Shown here in pieces: positions 1-9,275 of a stretch of 64,000 nt of DNA (its first letter is position 1; each line of letters opens with the position of its first letter). The DNA is from Thalassospira tepidiphila MCCC 1A03514 (GTDB taxonomy: Bacteria; Pseudomonadota; Alphaproteobacteria; Rhodospirillales; Thalassospiraceae): NCBI RefSeq assembly GCF_001662875.1, contig NZ_JPVZ01000002.1, positions 1 through 64,000 on the forward strand, in the 5' to 3' direction. The translations under genes were made by a program, and so were the position numbers. The notes under the pieces were generated by a model. That model had not been told where the DNA came from. It saw nothing but the letters and a program-made list of their open reading frames with translations, and did no database searches.

Positions 1-1243
1 CGAAACCACCGCGACCGCCGCCGCCAAAGCCACGACCACCGTCACGGCCACCGCGACCACCACGGCCGCCAGGACCACCACCGGCACCGAACGAACGGGG
101 CGGCGGGGCAGCATGGAATTCGTGATCTTCGTCGATATTAACGTCCTGTTTGATCAGGCGTTCGATGTTGCGAAGCAGGCGAATGTCGCGCGGCTCGCAG
201 AATGAAATCGCAATACCTTCGGCACTGCCACGACCGGTACGACCGATACGGTGGACATAGCTTTCGGCATCTTGCGGCAGATCATAGTTCACAACGTGGG
301 TAATACCCGGAACGTCGATACCACGTGCAGCAACATCGGTCGCAATCAGAACCGGGAATTGACCATTGCGGAAGTTCCGCAGGATTTTCTGACGGATACG
401 CTGCTGTTTGTCGCCATGGATGGCATCGCTATCAATGCCTTCATCGCGGAGCTGGAACGACAGTTCGTCGGCATCGGCCTTGGTTTTGGTAAAGACCAGA
501 ACGCGGTCGGTGTCATCACGGTTGAGAATCTGAACCAGAAGCTTGGTCTTGTCGTGACGTTTCACGAACATGCCAACCTGGGTCACACGTTCGGTGACAC
601 TCGCCTGCGGTGCGGTTTCAACCTTGACCGGATCCTTGAGAAGACGGTCGGTCAGGTGTTTGACTTCGGCCGGCATGGTTGCCGAGAACATCACGGTCTG
701 ATGATTGTTCGGCAGAAGCTCCGCCACGGTCAGAACGTCTTCGGAGAAGCCCATGTCAAGCATACGGTCGGCTTCATCCAGAATGAAGATTTCGACATCG
801 TCGAAACGCACCGTGTTGCGCGACATGTGATCCAGCAGACGACCCGGGGTCGCAACCAGGATATCCACGCCACGGCGCAGTTCCTGAATCTGCGGGCCCA
901 TCGGGGAGCCACCAAAGACAACAGAGGAAAACAGGCGGATGCCTTTTTTGAAATCACGCAGGCACTGGCCGATCTGGGTCGCCAGTTCGCGGGTCGGAGC
1001 CAGAATAACCGCGCGCGGCTGACCCGGTTTCGGGCGCTGCGGGTTTTCGGCAAGACGCTGCAGCAACGGCAGGCAGAATGCAGCGGTTTTACCGCCACCC
1101 GTATGGGAAATACCCATCAGGTCCTTGCCTTCGAGAAGTGCAGGAATCGTCGCGGCCTGAATTTCGGTCGGCGCGGAGAAACCGGCAGCTTCAACATTGC
1201 GCAGCAGGGGCTCGATCAGGTTGAGCCCATTAAAATTCGTCAT
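1..1243 (-). CDS. DEAD-box ATP-dependent RNA helicase (RhlE-like), 3' end cut off
   Basis: An RNA helicase expected to remodel structured RNA during ribosome assembly or mRNA decay in the cytoplasm. The reverse strand reads MTNFNGLNLIEPLLRNV from the ATG at 1243, preceded by a GGAAAG-type ribosome binding site. In order one sees a Q-motif, Walker A (HTGGGKTA), the ILDEAD box, the FSATMP motif III, and HRIGRTGRG motif VI. This is followed by an Arg/Gly-rich tail that runs off the left edge (about positions 1-110). The RG-rich tail is typical of RhlE and cold-shock helicases, where it binds RNA. About 414 codons are present, so only the last part of the tail should be missing. The gene is divergent from the chemoreceptor at 1660. 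Confidence 0.93.
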   Translation of the reverse strand, partial: MTNFNGLNLIEPLLRNVEAAGFSAPTEIQAATIPALLEGKDLMGISHTGGGKTAAFCLPLLQRLAENPQRPKPGQPRAVILAPTRELATQIGQCLRDFKKGIRLFSSVVFGGSPMGPQIQELRRGVDILVATPGRLLDHMSRNTVRFDDVEIFILDEADRMLDMGFSEDVLTVAELLPNNHQTVMFSATMPAEVKHLTDRLLKDPVKVETAPQASVTERVTQVGMFVKRHDKTKLLVQILNRDDTDRVLVFTKTKADADELSFQLRDEGIDSDAIHGDKQQRIRQKILRNFRNGQFPVLIATDVAARGIDVPGITHVVNYDLPQDAESYVHRIGRTGRGSAEGIAISFCEPRDIRLLRNIERLIKQDVNIDEDHEFHAAPPPRSFGAGGGPGGRGGRGGRDGGRGFGGGGRGGF

Positions 1244-1659
1244 AAAGGAAAGTCCTTCGTTTATCCGGTCGGCGCCATGTTAACGCCTGTGGGTGCCTGC
1301 CCAAACGAAGTCATGACCGGTGCGCGGCAAAGAGCAGCCACTGCGTCGGACCCTGCATGAGAGGCAAATGATGTGAGGCATCGACGTCATCACGCCGAAC
1401 CCGCCCTCGCCTTTTCATACAGTTCCTGACAGCTCATTCTGTCTTTGCAAGCGAAGGAATGAGCGGGGTGATACAGGGCATTTGACCATAAGTCAATCAA
1501 TCCCCGCGCCGATCAGCCATGCAAAAACGCATTCCCCCGGTTATTGGGGTTTGTGACCGTCATAACCATGTAACAAATATCGCACGCAATATTAATCATT
1601 TGGTTCTCAAATCATGTGCATATAGTGCGATCACTACAATCGCTTGGAAGGGGATAATC
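1244..1659. other. Divergent intergenic region between helicase and chemoreceptor genes
   Basis: This stretch of 416 bases separates two divergent genes and must hold both promoters. The open frame from 1519 continues into the chemoreceptor, but its first 47 codons do not look like protein and the ribosome binding site lies at 1646-1653. The right half (about 1550-1640) is AT-rich and is the likely chemoreceptor promoter. I see no convincing RNA gene, repeat or extra ORF. Confidence 0.5.
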
Positions 1660-3330
1660 ATGCGATTTCGGGTCGTCACGGGGATATTTTCCATTCCCGC
1701 CATCTGCCTTTTGGTGCTGCTGGCAATTATCGCCACAGTCGCCCTGAACTATCAAACCAGTCTTCGAAATGCGAAATTTGAGCAGATTTCGAATTTGACC
1801 GAGGGTGCGGTCACGATCGTCAATAATTATATCGCCAAAGCCAAAAGCGGCGAGATGACCGAAGACGAAGCCAAGGCTGCGGCCCTGGATGTGCTTAATG
1901 CATACCGGTTTGACGGGCAGAACTATATCTATGCCACCGATTATAATTACTGCATGCAGCTTGATCCGCTGAGCCCGGAAGATGTTGGCAAGTGCAATCC
2001 CGACAGCAAGGTGCGCAACATGATTGTTGCCGCAGCCAAAGCAGGCGGCGATGTGATCCTGTATGAAACCAAGAAGCCGGGTGAAGGTGACAAACTGATC
2101 GAGAAGGCCGCCTATGTGCGCCCGATCAAGGAATGGAACTGGGCCCTTGGCGCTGGCGTCTATATGGACGATGTTCAGGCAGAATTCATTTCTGTCATGC
2201 AGCGCATTGCGATCATTTCGGTTATCGCAATCATCATTGCCGGTGTTTTGTCCTGGCTTGTCGGCACGCGGATCACGCGCAGCATCGTCGGCCTGAACAG
2301 CAGCATTCGTACGATTGCCGATGGCGATTACAAGGCACCGGTCGAAACCGAATCCCGGTTCGTTGAAATTGGCGACATGGCAGCCGGTGTTCTGGCACTT
2401 CGTGACAAGTCGGCACAGGCCCAGCAGCTTGAAGCCGATGCCGCGGTTCAGAAACAGAAAGCCGAAGAAGAACGCCGCAGCAATATCCGCGCCATCGCCG
2501 AGAAGCTTGAAAGCGAAGTCGGTGGTATCGCCAAGGCCGTTGATCGTTCGGTTCAACGCAGTGCCGATCTTGCGGTGAGCATGTCACAGAGTGCGGATGG
2601 CATTCTGGGCCAGAGCCAGCAGGTGGCATCTGCGGCCGGTGAAGTTTCCCAGAACGTCGATGCGGTTGCCGCCGCGACCGAGGAACTGTCATCCTCGATC
2701 ACCGAGATCAACGTTCAGATTTCGCAGATGTCGAACACTGTGGAACGGGCAACCGATGAAAGCCAGAGCGCGTCAAATGACGTTGCCGGCCTGTCCGAGA
2801 CGGTTGAGAAGATCAAAGAGATCATTGGCCTGATCAACGATATTGCCGGTCAGACCAACCTTCTGGCGCTAAACGCCACCATTGAGGCTGCGCGTGCGGG
2901 TGAAGCCGGCAAAGGCTTTGCGGTTGTGGCAAACGAGGTCAAAAACCTTGCCACCCAGACGGCCAAGGCGACGGATGAAATCGCCGCCCAGATCAATGAC
3001 ATTGTTGACGGCACCGAACGTGCGGTCACCGGCATTTCGCGGGTTTCGGAAACCATCGAACAGGTCCGAAGCGCATCAACCGCAATTGCGGCGGCCATTG
3101 AAGAACAGGGTGCAGCAACGCAGGAAATCTCGGGCAATGCCAACCGCAGTGCGGATGGTGTGAAACAGATTTCCCAGAGCGTTGATGAAACCATGAAGAA
3201 CGCCCAGGGCACGACCAACGATGCCGACGAACTGAAATCAGCATCAGCAGAGCTTTCTGATCGTTCTGCCGAACTGACCAAGATCATTCATCGTTTCTCG
3301 ACCGACTTGAAGAACCAGGCCGGATCGTAA
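1660..3330 (+). CDS. Methyl-accepting chemotaxis protein with single Cache (sCache_2) sensor
   Basis: A transmembrane chemoreceptor that passes ligand state to the CheA/CheW array. The start is placed at ATG 1660 because GGAAGGGG at 1646-1653 is a good ribosome binding site and the protein then begins directly with a membrane segment (residues 8-30). Residues 35-180 form a periplasmic single Cache domain (NYIYATDYN and [10 protein letters not shown] blocks), residues 183-202 a second membrane helix, and 203-255 a HAMP domain. The C-terminal half is the long antiparallel coiled coil, with the highly conserved hairpin around residues 387-430 ([20 protein letters not shown]). The 556-aa protein ends in KNQAGS and has no CheR/CheB tether pentapeptide. 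sCache_2 receptors often sense small organic acids, but the ligand cannot be told from sequence. Confidence 0.95.
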   Translation: MRFRVVTGIFSIPAICLLVLLAIIATVALNYQTSLRNAKFEQISNLTEGAVTIVNNYIAKAKSGEMTEDEAKAAALDVLNAYRFDGQNYIYATDYNYCMQLDPLSPEDVGKCNPDSKVRNMIVAAAKAGGDVILYETKKPGEGDKLIEKAAYVRPIKEWNWALGAGVYMDDVQAEFISVMQRIAIISVIAIIIAGVLSWLVGTRITRSIVGLNSSIRTIADGDYKAPVETESRFVEIGDMAAGVLALRDKSAQAQQLEADAAVQKQKAEEERRSNIRAIAEKLESEVGGIAKAVDRSVQRSADLAVSMSQSADGILGQSQQVASAAGEVSQNVDAVAAATEELSSSITEINVQISQMSNTVERATDESQSASNDVAGLSETVEKIKEIIGLINDIAGQTNLLALNATIEAARAGEAGKGFAVVANEVKNLATQTAKATDEIAAQINDIVDGTERAVTGISRVSETIEQVRSASTAIAAAIEEQGAATQEISGNANRSADGVKQISQSVDETMKNAQGTTNDADELKSASAELSDRSAELTKIIHRFSTDLKNQAGS

Positions 3331-3343
3331 GAACCTGATTTCA

Positions 3344-3379
3344 AAAAAGGGCCGGACATTGATTTGTCCGGCCCTTTTT
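3344..3379. terminator. Bidirectional rho-independent terminator between mcp and pheA
   Basis: A perfect inverted repeat, AAAAAGGGCCGGACA / TGTCCGGCCCTTTTT, with a 6-base loop lies between the convergent chemoreceptor and prephenate dehydratase genes. A-tract and T-tract on either side allow it to serve both strands. Confidence 0.9.
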
Positions 3380-3402
3380 GTTTTGCGCGTTCTGTTTTCC
3401 GC

Positions 3403-4263
3403 TTATTCGGCCGGAAGGTTGTTTTCCTTGCGGAAGGAATGCGCCGGATAAACACCCAGAATGCGGACTTCGTGCGAGAAGAATTGCAGTTCTTCGAGCG
3501 CGTGGCGCAGGCCAAGCTGTTCGGGGTGGGCTTCGACCTCGGCAAAGAACTGGGTCGCTGTGAAGTGGCCTTCGACCATGTAGCTTTCAAGCTTGGTCAT
3601 GTTGATGCCGTTGGTGGCAAAACCACCGAGTGCCTTGTAAAGGGCAGCCGCGACGTTGCGCACGCGGAAGACAAAGCTTGTCACCACCGGGGTGCCGTCA
3701 TTGGGAATGTCGAGCGGTTCACGCGCCAGAATGATGAAGCGCGTGGTGTTGTGTTCGGCGTCTTCGACCTCGGTCCGGAGCACATCAAGACCATAAATCT
3801 CGGCGGCCAAAACCGGTGCGATGGCGGCAATCGATTTATCACCGCGATCAGCGACTTCCTTGGCACAGCCCGCGGTATCCGGGCCGACCACGGCATTGAC
3901 ACCAAGTTCCTTGCGCAGTTTGCGGCATTGGCCAAGCGCGTGAACGTGGCTGTGGATTTCCTTGATGTCTTCGATCTTCGTACCCGGTACGCCAACCAGC
4001 GCATGGTTAATGCGCAGGAAGGTTTCACCGATAATATGCACACCGGATTCTGGCAGGATGTGGTGAACGTCGGCAACACGCCCGGCCAGTGTGTTATCAA
4101 TCGGGATCACGGCCAGATCGACATCGCCGTCTTCGAGTGCACTAAAGGCGCCTTCAAAGGTCCTGTACGGTACTGTCGTTGCACCCGGAAAGGCGCGACG
4201 GGCTGCCTGATCCGAATAGGCACCGTGCATTCCCTGAAAAGCGATCCTTTGTTGCGCAGTCAT
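3403..4263 (-). CDS. pheA: Prephenate dehydratase
   Basis: Converts prephenate to phenylpyruvate, the committed step of phenylalanine synthesis, in the cytoplasm. The 286-aa protein has a PDT catalytic domain at about residues 5-185, with the hallmark Thr-Arg-Phe (NTTRFIIL, residues 172-179). An ACT regulatory domain follows at about 193-275, with the KLESY (224-228) phenylalanine-binding signature that gives feedback inhibition. No chorismate mutase domain is fused, so this is the monofunctional form usual in alphaproteobacteria. It lies 69 bases downstream of kdsB on the same strand and is probably cotranscribed with it. A CAGGAAAC ribosome binding site precedes the ATG. Confidence 0.96.
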   Translation of the reverse strand: MTAQQRIAFQGMHGAYSDQAARRAFPGATTVPYRTFEGAFSALEDGDVDLAVIPIDNTLAGRVADVHHILPESGVHIIGETFLRINHALVGVPGTKIEDIKEIHSHVHALGQCRKLRKELGVNAVVGPDTAGCAKEVADRGDKSIAAIAPVLAAEIYGLDVLRTEVEDAEHNTTRFIILAREPLDIPNDGTPVVTSFVFRVRNVAAALYKALGGFATNGINMTKLESYMVEGHFTATQFFAEVEAHPEQLGLRHALEELQFFSHEVRILGVYPAHSFRKENNLPAE

Positions 4264-4332
4264 CTGGCTGTTTCCTGAATGGTCAAATTGTTGTCGTTAA
4301 GAACTTAAAGCACTTGATGCCAAGAACCGCAA

Positions 4333-5073
4333 CTATGCACCCAGCACTTCGCGCGCGCGTTCAAGGTCTTCTTGTGTATCAACACCGAGCGGCACGCCAT
4401 CCACAAGGGCGACCGCGATCACCATGCCGTTTTCAAGCGCGCGGAGCTGTTCAAGCTTTTCACGTTGTTCGAGTTCTGCCGGGGGCAGGGAAACGAACCG
4501 ATCCAGCGCAGCCCGGCGATAGGTATAAAGACCGATGTGATGATAGAGCGGCCCGTCGCCATAAGGGGCGGTTGCGCGGGTGAAATAGAGTGCGCGCGCG
4601 ACACGCCCGGTACCAAAGGCCGCGACCGCCTTGACCACATTGGGATTGGTGCGTTCTTCATCCCGTTTGATTTCAGCCGCGAGCGTTGCGATATCGACAT
4701 CCGGGTCATTCAGCGGTTCAAACACCGCACGGATGTCGGCGGCATCAATGGTCGGCAGATCCCCCTGCACATTGACCACCGCATCAAACTTGCCTTCGGG
4801 GTCGAATGTCTGGAGTGCCTGATGGACGCGGTCCGATCCGCTGGGCAAATCAGGATCGGTCAGAACGGCAATACCCCCGGCAGCCGTAACCGCATCGGCA
4901 ATTTCCTGTTCGGCGCAGGCAACCAGAACCGGACCGATTCCGGCCTCCGTCGCGCGACGCCAGACCTGAACGATCATGGGTTCGCCACAGATATCGGCAA
5001 GCGGCTTATTGGGCAAACGCGTGGACGCCATGCGGGCGGGAATTACAACAACAGGATTGCGCGGGGTCGACAT
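4333..5073 (-). CDS. kdsB: 3-deoxy-manno-octulosonate cytidylyltransferase (CMP-KDO synthetase)
   Basis: Activates KDO with CTP to give CMP-KDO for lipid A-core assembly in the cytoplasm. The 246-aa length fits the family. The N-terminus has the nucleotide-binding signature [15 protein letters not shown] (residues 11-25), followed by SGSDRV, NVQGD and DTQEDLE blocks typical of KdsB. A GGAGTGAAG ribosome binding site sits just before ATG 5073. It is the first gene of a likely kdsB-pheA operon and is divergent from the CycM-type cytochrome, an arrangement I recall from other alphaproteobacteria. Confidence 0.96.
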   Translation of the reverse strand: MSTPRNPVVVIPARMASTRLPNKPLADICGEPMIVQVWRRATEAGIGPVLVACAEQEIADAVTAAGGIAVLTDPDLPSGSDRVHQALQTFDPEGKFDAVVNVQGDLPTIDAADIRAVFEPLNDPDVDIATLAAEIKRDEERTNPNVVKAVAAFGTGRVARALYFTRATAPYGDGPLYHHIGLYTYRRAALDRFVSLPPAELEQREKLEQLRALENGMVIAVALVDGVPLGVDTQEDLERAREVLGA

Positions 5074-5425
5074 TTCTTCACTCCGATCAGGCAGAAATCA
5101 CCCGTTTTTGATCTTGCGCAAAGCGTGGTGTGAACAAGCAATGGCAGAACACAGGTTCTTAATCGGCGCGACATTAGCCGGTTTTGGTGGGGGGACGAAA
5201 GGCGGAATCGCGTTTTGCGGAACACTAGACGAAAGTTCTAAGGCAAGCTTGTTCACCTTGGTGTTTAAGAAAGGTTGATGCAAATCGCTGAAACGTATAG
5301 TTTCCCACCGACCAGTTTTGCCTGCGGTTACACGTGTGTTTCTCTTGATCGAGGATTGCCGGGGACGCATGGGTAGAACATAAAGATAAAACCTGAGAGT
5401 GATTAGGCTGTAACGGGGTCCCGTC
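5074..5425. other. Divergent promoter region kdsB / cytochrome c
   Basis: These 352 bases lie between two divergent genes. Open frames crossing it are extensions or shadows without ribosome binding sites. I see no hairpin, repeat or small gene that I would defend. It presumably carries the promoters of both genes. Confidence 0.45.
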
Positions 5426-6121
5426 ATGAACACGATGGAAATCAACAAGATCGTCGCCGGCGTTATTTGTGCTGTGCTTCTGGTAGTGGTTGTCGGCAAG
5501 GTCGGCAGCGCACTGGTCAGTCCTGAAGAACTGGAAGCACCGGTATATCCGTTCTCCGAAGATGTGATGGCGGGAGCAAATGCCCCTGCTGCTGCACCGG
5601 CAGAACCGGCAGGCCCGGAACCGATTCTTGCCATGCTGGCCTCGGCCGACATGGGTGAAGGCGAGAAAGTCTTCAAAAAATGCGCATCCTGCCATGACGT
5701 CGAAAAAGGCGGCCCGAACAAAACCGGCCCGAACCTTTATGGCATCGTTGGTGCCGCGTTCGCGCACAAGGATGACTTCTCCTATTCTGACGGGATGGCC
5801 AACCATGGTGGTTCGTGGGGCTTTGAGGAGCTGAACGAGTTCCTGTACAAGCCGCGCGATTACATTGATGGCACCAAAATGAGCTTTGGCGGTCTGAAAA
5901 AGGCCGAAGATCGTGCCGCGGTTATTGCCTGGCTGAACACCAAGTCTGACAACCCGGTTGCGCTTCCGGATCCGGCAGCGGTTGAAGCCGCCCAGGCCGC
6001 AGAAGAAGCCGTTGACGAAGCCGCCGAAGCGGTTGAAGAAACCGTTGATGATGCCGCAGCCGCCGTTGAAGGCGCAGTTGAGGAAGCCGGCGACGCGGTT
6101 GACGCGGCCACCGCGCAGTAA
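5426..6121 (+). CDS. Membrane-anchored class I cytochrome c (CycM/c552-like)
   Basis: An electron carrier on the periplasmic face of the inner membrane, probably linking the bc1 complex to a terminal oxidase. Residues 8-25 form an uncleaved N-terminal membrane anchor, followed by an Ala/Pro-rich linker (50-66). The haem motif is CASCH at 86-90, and the likely axial Met is in DGTKMSFGG near residue 152. The family usually ends soon after the last helix. Here a further tail of roughly 45 residues (about 185-231) made almost only of Ala, Glu, Val and Asp is present. It could form a coiled or disordered acidic extension. A strong hairpin follows the stop. Confidence 0.92.
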   Translation: MNTMEINKIVAGVICAVLLVVVVGKVGSALVSPEELEAPVYPFSEDVMAGANAPAAAPAEPAGPEPILAMLASADMGEGEKVFKKCASCHDVEKGGPNKTGPNLYGIVGAAFAHKDDFSYSDGMANHGGSWGFEELNEFLYKPRDYIDGTKMSFGGLKKAEDRAAVIAWLNTKSDNPVALPDPAAVEAAQAAEEAVDEAAEAVEETVDDAAAAVEGAVEEAGDAVDAATAQ

Positions 6122-6174
6122 GCACGCAGCCAAAGACATCGCCTGACCGAGATTTATGGTCAGCACAGAACATG

Positions 6175-6198
6175 CAGGGGACAGGAAACTGTCCCCTG
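6175..6198 (+). terminator. Rho-independent terminator after cytochrome c
   Basis: Stem CAGGGGACAG / CTGTCCCCTG with a GAAA tetraloop, followed by a T-rich stretch. It separates the cytochrome gene from the phosphatase pair. Confidence 0.85.
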
Positions 6199-6327
6199 TT
6201 TGCGTTTGGGGGTTTGTCGTTTGGGACTTTATATATGGCGTCCTTGCCTTCTGGGCCCAAAGCGGAAATAGTACCGGCCATAACCATACCCCGCCGCCAG
6301 ACATCAACCGCCTGCAGGAATGCCTTT

Positions 6328-7110
6328 ATGGAAAATCTCGATCCGTTTTTGGAAATCGCCCACAAACTGGCCGATGCCGCACGCCCGGTCGTGCGCAAAT
6401 ATTACCGCACCCCGGTCGCGGTCGATGTGAAGGCCGATGACAGCCCGGTGACGATTGCCGACCGCGAGGTCGAACGCACCATGCGCGATATCCTGAATGC
6501 CGAACTGCCCGATCACGGCATTCTGGGCGAGGAACATGGCCGGGAAAATACCGATGCGGAATATGTCTGGGTGCTCGATCCGATTGACGGCACCAAATCG
6601 TTTATTTCCGGCAAGCCGAGCTTTGCGACCCTGATTGCACTTTGCCACAAGGGAACCCCGGTTCTGGGCATCATTGATCAGGCGATTACCGATGAACGCT
6701 GGGTCGGCGTGATGGGACAGGCCAGCACGATGAATGGCGTTGAGATCAGTGCGCGGGAATGCGAAGACCTTAAGAGTGCGACCTTCTTTACCACCGCGCC
6801 TGAACTGTTCAAGGGCGATGCGGCCAAGGCCTATCAGGCGGTTTCGAAGAACTGCCGGGTGCCGATGTATGGCGTCGATGCCTATGCCTATGGCCTGACA
6901 GCACTCGGTCTGGCCGATACGGTGGTTGAGATCGGCCTTCAGGCGTATGATTTTTGTGCGTTGGTGCCGGTTGTCGAGGGTGCAGGCGGTGTGATGACCG
7001 ACTGGTCGGGCAAGCCGCTTGATATCGATAGTGCAGGTGATGTGGTTGCCAGTGGCGATGCCCGTTGCCATCAGGATGTTCTGGCGACGATCAAGGCCGC
7101 GATGGCCTGA
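6328..7110 (+). CDS. Histidinol-phosphatase-like inositol monophosphatase family protein, copy 1
   Basis: A Mg2+-dependent phosphomonoesterase of the IMPase superfamily. The EEHG, DPIDGTKSFI and VEGAGG..TDW motifs match the HisN-type histidinol-phosphate phosphatases better than true inositol phosphatases. Start ATG 6328 gives MENLDPFLEIAHKLAD and 260 aa, the usual family length. The longer frame to 6172 passes through the terminator and is not coding. A second, clearly related gene follows after about 60 bases. If the enzyme is HisN it carries out the penultimate step of histidine synthesis. Action on another sugar or nucleotide phosphate cannot be excluded. Confidence 0.9.
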   Translation: MENLDPFLEIAHKLADAARPVVRKYYRTPVAVDVKADDSPVTIADREVERTMRDILNAELPDHGILGEEHGRENTDAEYVWVLDPIDGTKSFISGKPSFATLIALCHKGTPVLGIIDQAITDERWVGVMGQASTMNGVEISARECEDLKSATFFTTAPELFKGDAAKAYQAVSKNCRVPMYGVDAYAYGLTALGLADTVVEIGLQAYDFCALVPVVEGAGGVMTDWSGKPLDIDSAGDVVASGDARCHQDVLATIKAAMA

Positions 7111-7169
7111 CAGCCTTCATTGCCGGAACGCCCCACCAGATCACAGACCTTGCCGACACAGGATATCCG

Positions 7170-7955
7170 ATGACCAACGACCACCCGTTTCTTGCCATGG
7201 CCCACAAGCTTGCCGATGCAGCGCGCCCGGTGCTGCAAAGCTATTACCGCAAGCCGCTTTCTATCGATGAAAAGGGCGATGCCAGCCTTGTGACCGATGC
7301 CGACCGCGCGATCGAGCGCACCATGCGCGACCTGATCAATGCGGAGCTGCCCGACCATGGCATTCTGGGCGAGGAATACGGGCAGGAAAACCTTGATGCC
7401 CAATATGTCTGGATCCTTGATCCGATTGACGGCACCAAATCATTCATCACCGGCAAACCCAGCTTCAACACCCTGATTGCGCTGTGCCGCAATGGCAAGC
7501 CGGTGCTGGGTGTAATTGATCAGGCGATTTTGGATGAACGCTGGATCGGGGTCGAAGGGCAACCGACGACGCTTAATGGCAAGGCAGTCACGGCACGTGA
7601 ATGCCAACACCTGAAAGATGCCACCATTTTCACCACCGGGCCGGATCTTTTCGTCGATCCAAAGGCGATTGCCGGATATGAGGCGGCCTTTGGTGCAGCC
7701 AAGCAGCCGATTTACGGCATTGATTCATATGGCTATGGCCTGATTGCCATGGGGTTTGGCGATGTATTGGTGGAGTCCAACCTGCAACCCTATGATTTCT
7801 GTGCCGCCGTGCCGGTGATCGAGGGTGCGGGCGGGACCATTACCGATTGGGAAGGCAATGCCCTTACGATGCACAGCGGCGATCTTGTGATTGCCAGTGG
7901 TGACAGCCGCGCCCATGCCGAGGGGTTGGCGGTTTTGCAAAAGGCCATCGCGTAA
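7170..7955 (+). CDS. Histidinol-phosphatase-like inositol monophosphatase family protein, copy 2
   Basis: A tandem paralogue of the preceding gene. Aligned by eye the two are alike along their whole length, sharing for example AHKLADAARPV, AELPDHGILGEE, DPIDGTKSFI and YDFCA.VPV.EGAGG. Metal-binding residues (Glu in EEYG and Asp in DPIDGT) are intact, so both copies should be active. The start at 7170 (MTNDHPFLAMAHKLAD) gives 261 aa. The longer frame starts inside the previous gene. The pair has probably diverged in substrate or regulation. Confidence 0.9.
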   Translation: MTNDHPFLAMAHKLADAARPVLQSYYRKPLSIDEKGDASLVTDADRAIERTMRDLINAELPDHGILGEEYGQENLDAQYVWILDPIDGTKSFITGKPSFNTLIALCRNGKPVLGVIDQAILDERWIGVEGQPTTLNGKAVTARECQHLKDATIFTTGPDLFVDPKAIAGYEAAFGAAKQPIYGIDSYGYGLIAMGFGDVLVESNLQPYDFCAAVPVIEGAGGTITDWEGNALTMHSGDLVIASGDSRAHAEGLAVLQKAIA

Positions 7956-8037
7956 GGCTGTGTGATACCTTAAACATTTGGCGATCAGGCACCTTTCGGG
8001 CACACTTGCTGATCAGGGCAACAGGTTGGGCAGCGCC

Positions 8038-9255
8038 ATGTTTGAATGGGTGATCATTCTTTTTCTCGGCTCCGGGCTGGTGTATGGCCTGCAATCGCGC
8101 CGCCTGCAACGCCGCAATATTTCATCGCCAATGATGATGGTCCTGACCGGGATGCTGGTCGCCCTGCCGCTGGGCATCTGGCACAGCGCGCCGATGGATG
8201 CGCTTTCGGGCAGCATTCATTTTGCCACCGGCTTTGCCGAGATGACGCTGGCGATCATTTTATTTCTCGATGCCGCGGTGCTCGATTACCGCAAGGAAAG
8301 TGCGGCGCGCAATATTGCGATCCGCTTGCTACTGATCGGGTTGCCGCTGACCATCGGGGTGACCTGGGCGTTTATTGTCGGGCTTGATGCCTCTATCGGG
8401 TTGGTGCCAGCCCTGATCCTTGCGCTTATTGTCAGCCCGACCGATGCCGCCCTTGGCCGACCCGTCCTTGAAAACAAGGGCGTGCCCGAACCGGTGCGCC
8501 AGGGCATCAATATTGAAAGCGGGCTTAATGACGGGTTGGTCCTGCCGGTCTTTACCACGGCGGTTTTGCTGGAAGCCAATCTTCTGAGCAACGGACATCA
8601 GGGCTGGGTCGCCGAGGCGCTGCTTGAGATTTCAATCGGGGCGGTGATCGGGGTGGTCAGTGGCTATGTGATTGGTCAGGTGGTCAATCACGCGGTCAAG
8701 CACCGCACCATCGTTGCGCGGTTTGAACGGTTGCTTGGCGTTCTGGCCGCCCTTTTCATATTCCTGCTGGCCGAAGAATTGGGCGGCAATGGCTTTGTCG
8801 CGGCCTTTGCCGGCGGGCTTGCGCTTAATATCTCAAGCGACAAGGTCAAGGACGCGATCGAAAGCTTTGGCGAGGCCGAGTCAGAGCTTCTGACCATGCT
8901 GACATTCTTTGTCTTTGGCCTGATCGTTGTGCCAGCGCTTTATGAAAGCTGGACCTGGACGATGCTGCTGTTTTCGATTGCGAGCCTTGCTGTCCTGCGG
9001 CCGCTTTGTGTGTGGATCTGCATGATTGGCAGTCCCTATAGCCTGGGCGAGAAGCTTTATATCGGCTGGTTCGGGCCGCGCGGGATTGCATCGGTGATTT
9101 ATATGCTGATCATGGCGACGATGATTGATCCGGGCGCGTTCAGGCCACTATTTGCCGCCGGCACCATGATTGTTTGCATCAGCGTGGTTGCCCATGGCAT
9201 TACCGCCGCCCCGGCATCGCGTGCGTTGGTCAGCTATCTGGCGCGGAAATCCTAA
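8038..9255 (+). CDS. Cation:proton antiporter (CPA1, NhaP-type)
   Basis: An inner-membrane exchanger of Na+ or K+ for protons, used in pH and salt balance. The protein starts at ATG 8038 (MFEWVIILFLGSG) and has 405 aa of nearly continuous hydrophobic segments, about 11-12 helices. The CPA1 active-site motifs SPTDAALG and IESGLNDG are present. There is no C-terminal cytosolic regulatory domain, unlike the second antiporter at 11528. It follows the phosphatase pair by about 80 bases and may be read with it. Ion specificity cannot be read from the sequence. Confidence 0.9.
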   Translation: MFEWVIILFLGSGLVYGLQSRRLQRRNISSPMMMVLTGMLVALPLGIWHSAPMDALSGSIHFATGFAEMTLAIILFLDAAVLDYRKESAARNIAIRLLLIGLPLTIGVTWAFIVGLDASIGLVPALILALIVSPTDAALGRPVLENKGVPEPVRQGINIESGLNDGLVLPVFTTAVLLEANLLSNGHQGWVAEALLEISIGAVIGVVSGYVIGQVVNHAVKHRTIVARFERLLGVLAALFIFLLAEELGGNGFVAAFAGGLALNISSDKVKDAIESFGEAESELLTMLTFFVFGLIVVPALYESWTWTMLLFSIASLAVLRPLCVWICMIGSPYSLGEKLYIGWFGPRGIASVIYMLIMATMIDPGAFRPLFAAGTMIVCISVVAHGITAAPASRALVSYLARKS

Positions 9256-9275
9256 GCAAGGTTGATTTTTTCAGG

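Noticed and set aside
251..1360. Long plus-strand ORF of 369 aa
   Set aside because: It is antisense to the DEAD-box helicase, whose motifs are clear on the minus strand. Composition is that of a shadow frame.
1519..1659. Longer chemoreceptor start at 1519
   Set aside because: The extra 47 residues lack protein character, and the clear ribosome binding site is before ATG 1660.
3364..4278. Plus-strand ORF of 304 aa
   Set aside because: It runs opposite to prephenate dehydratase and begins inside the terminator. No family character.
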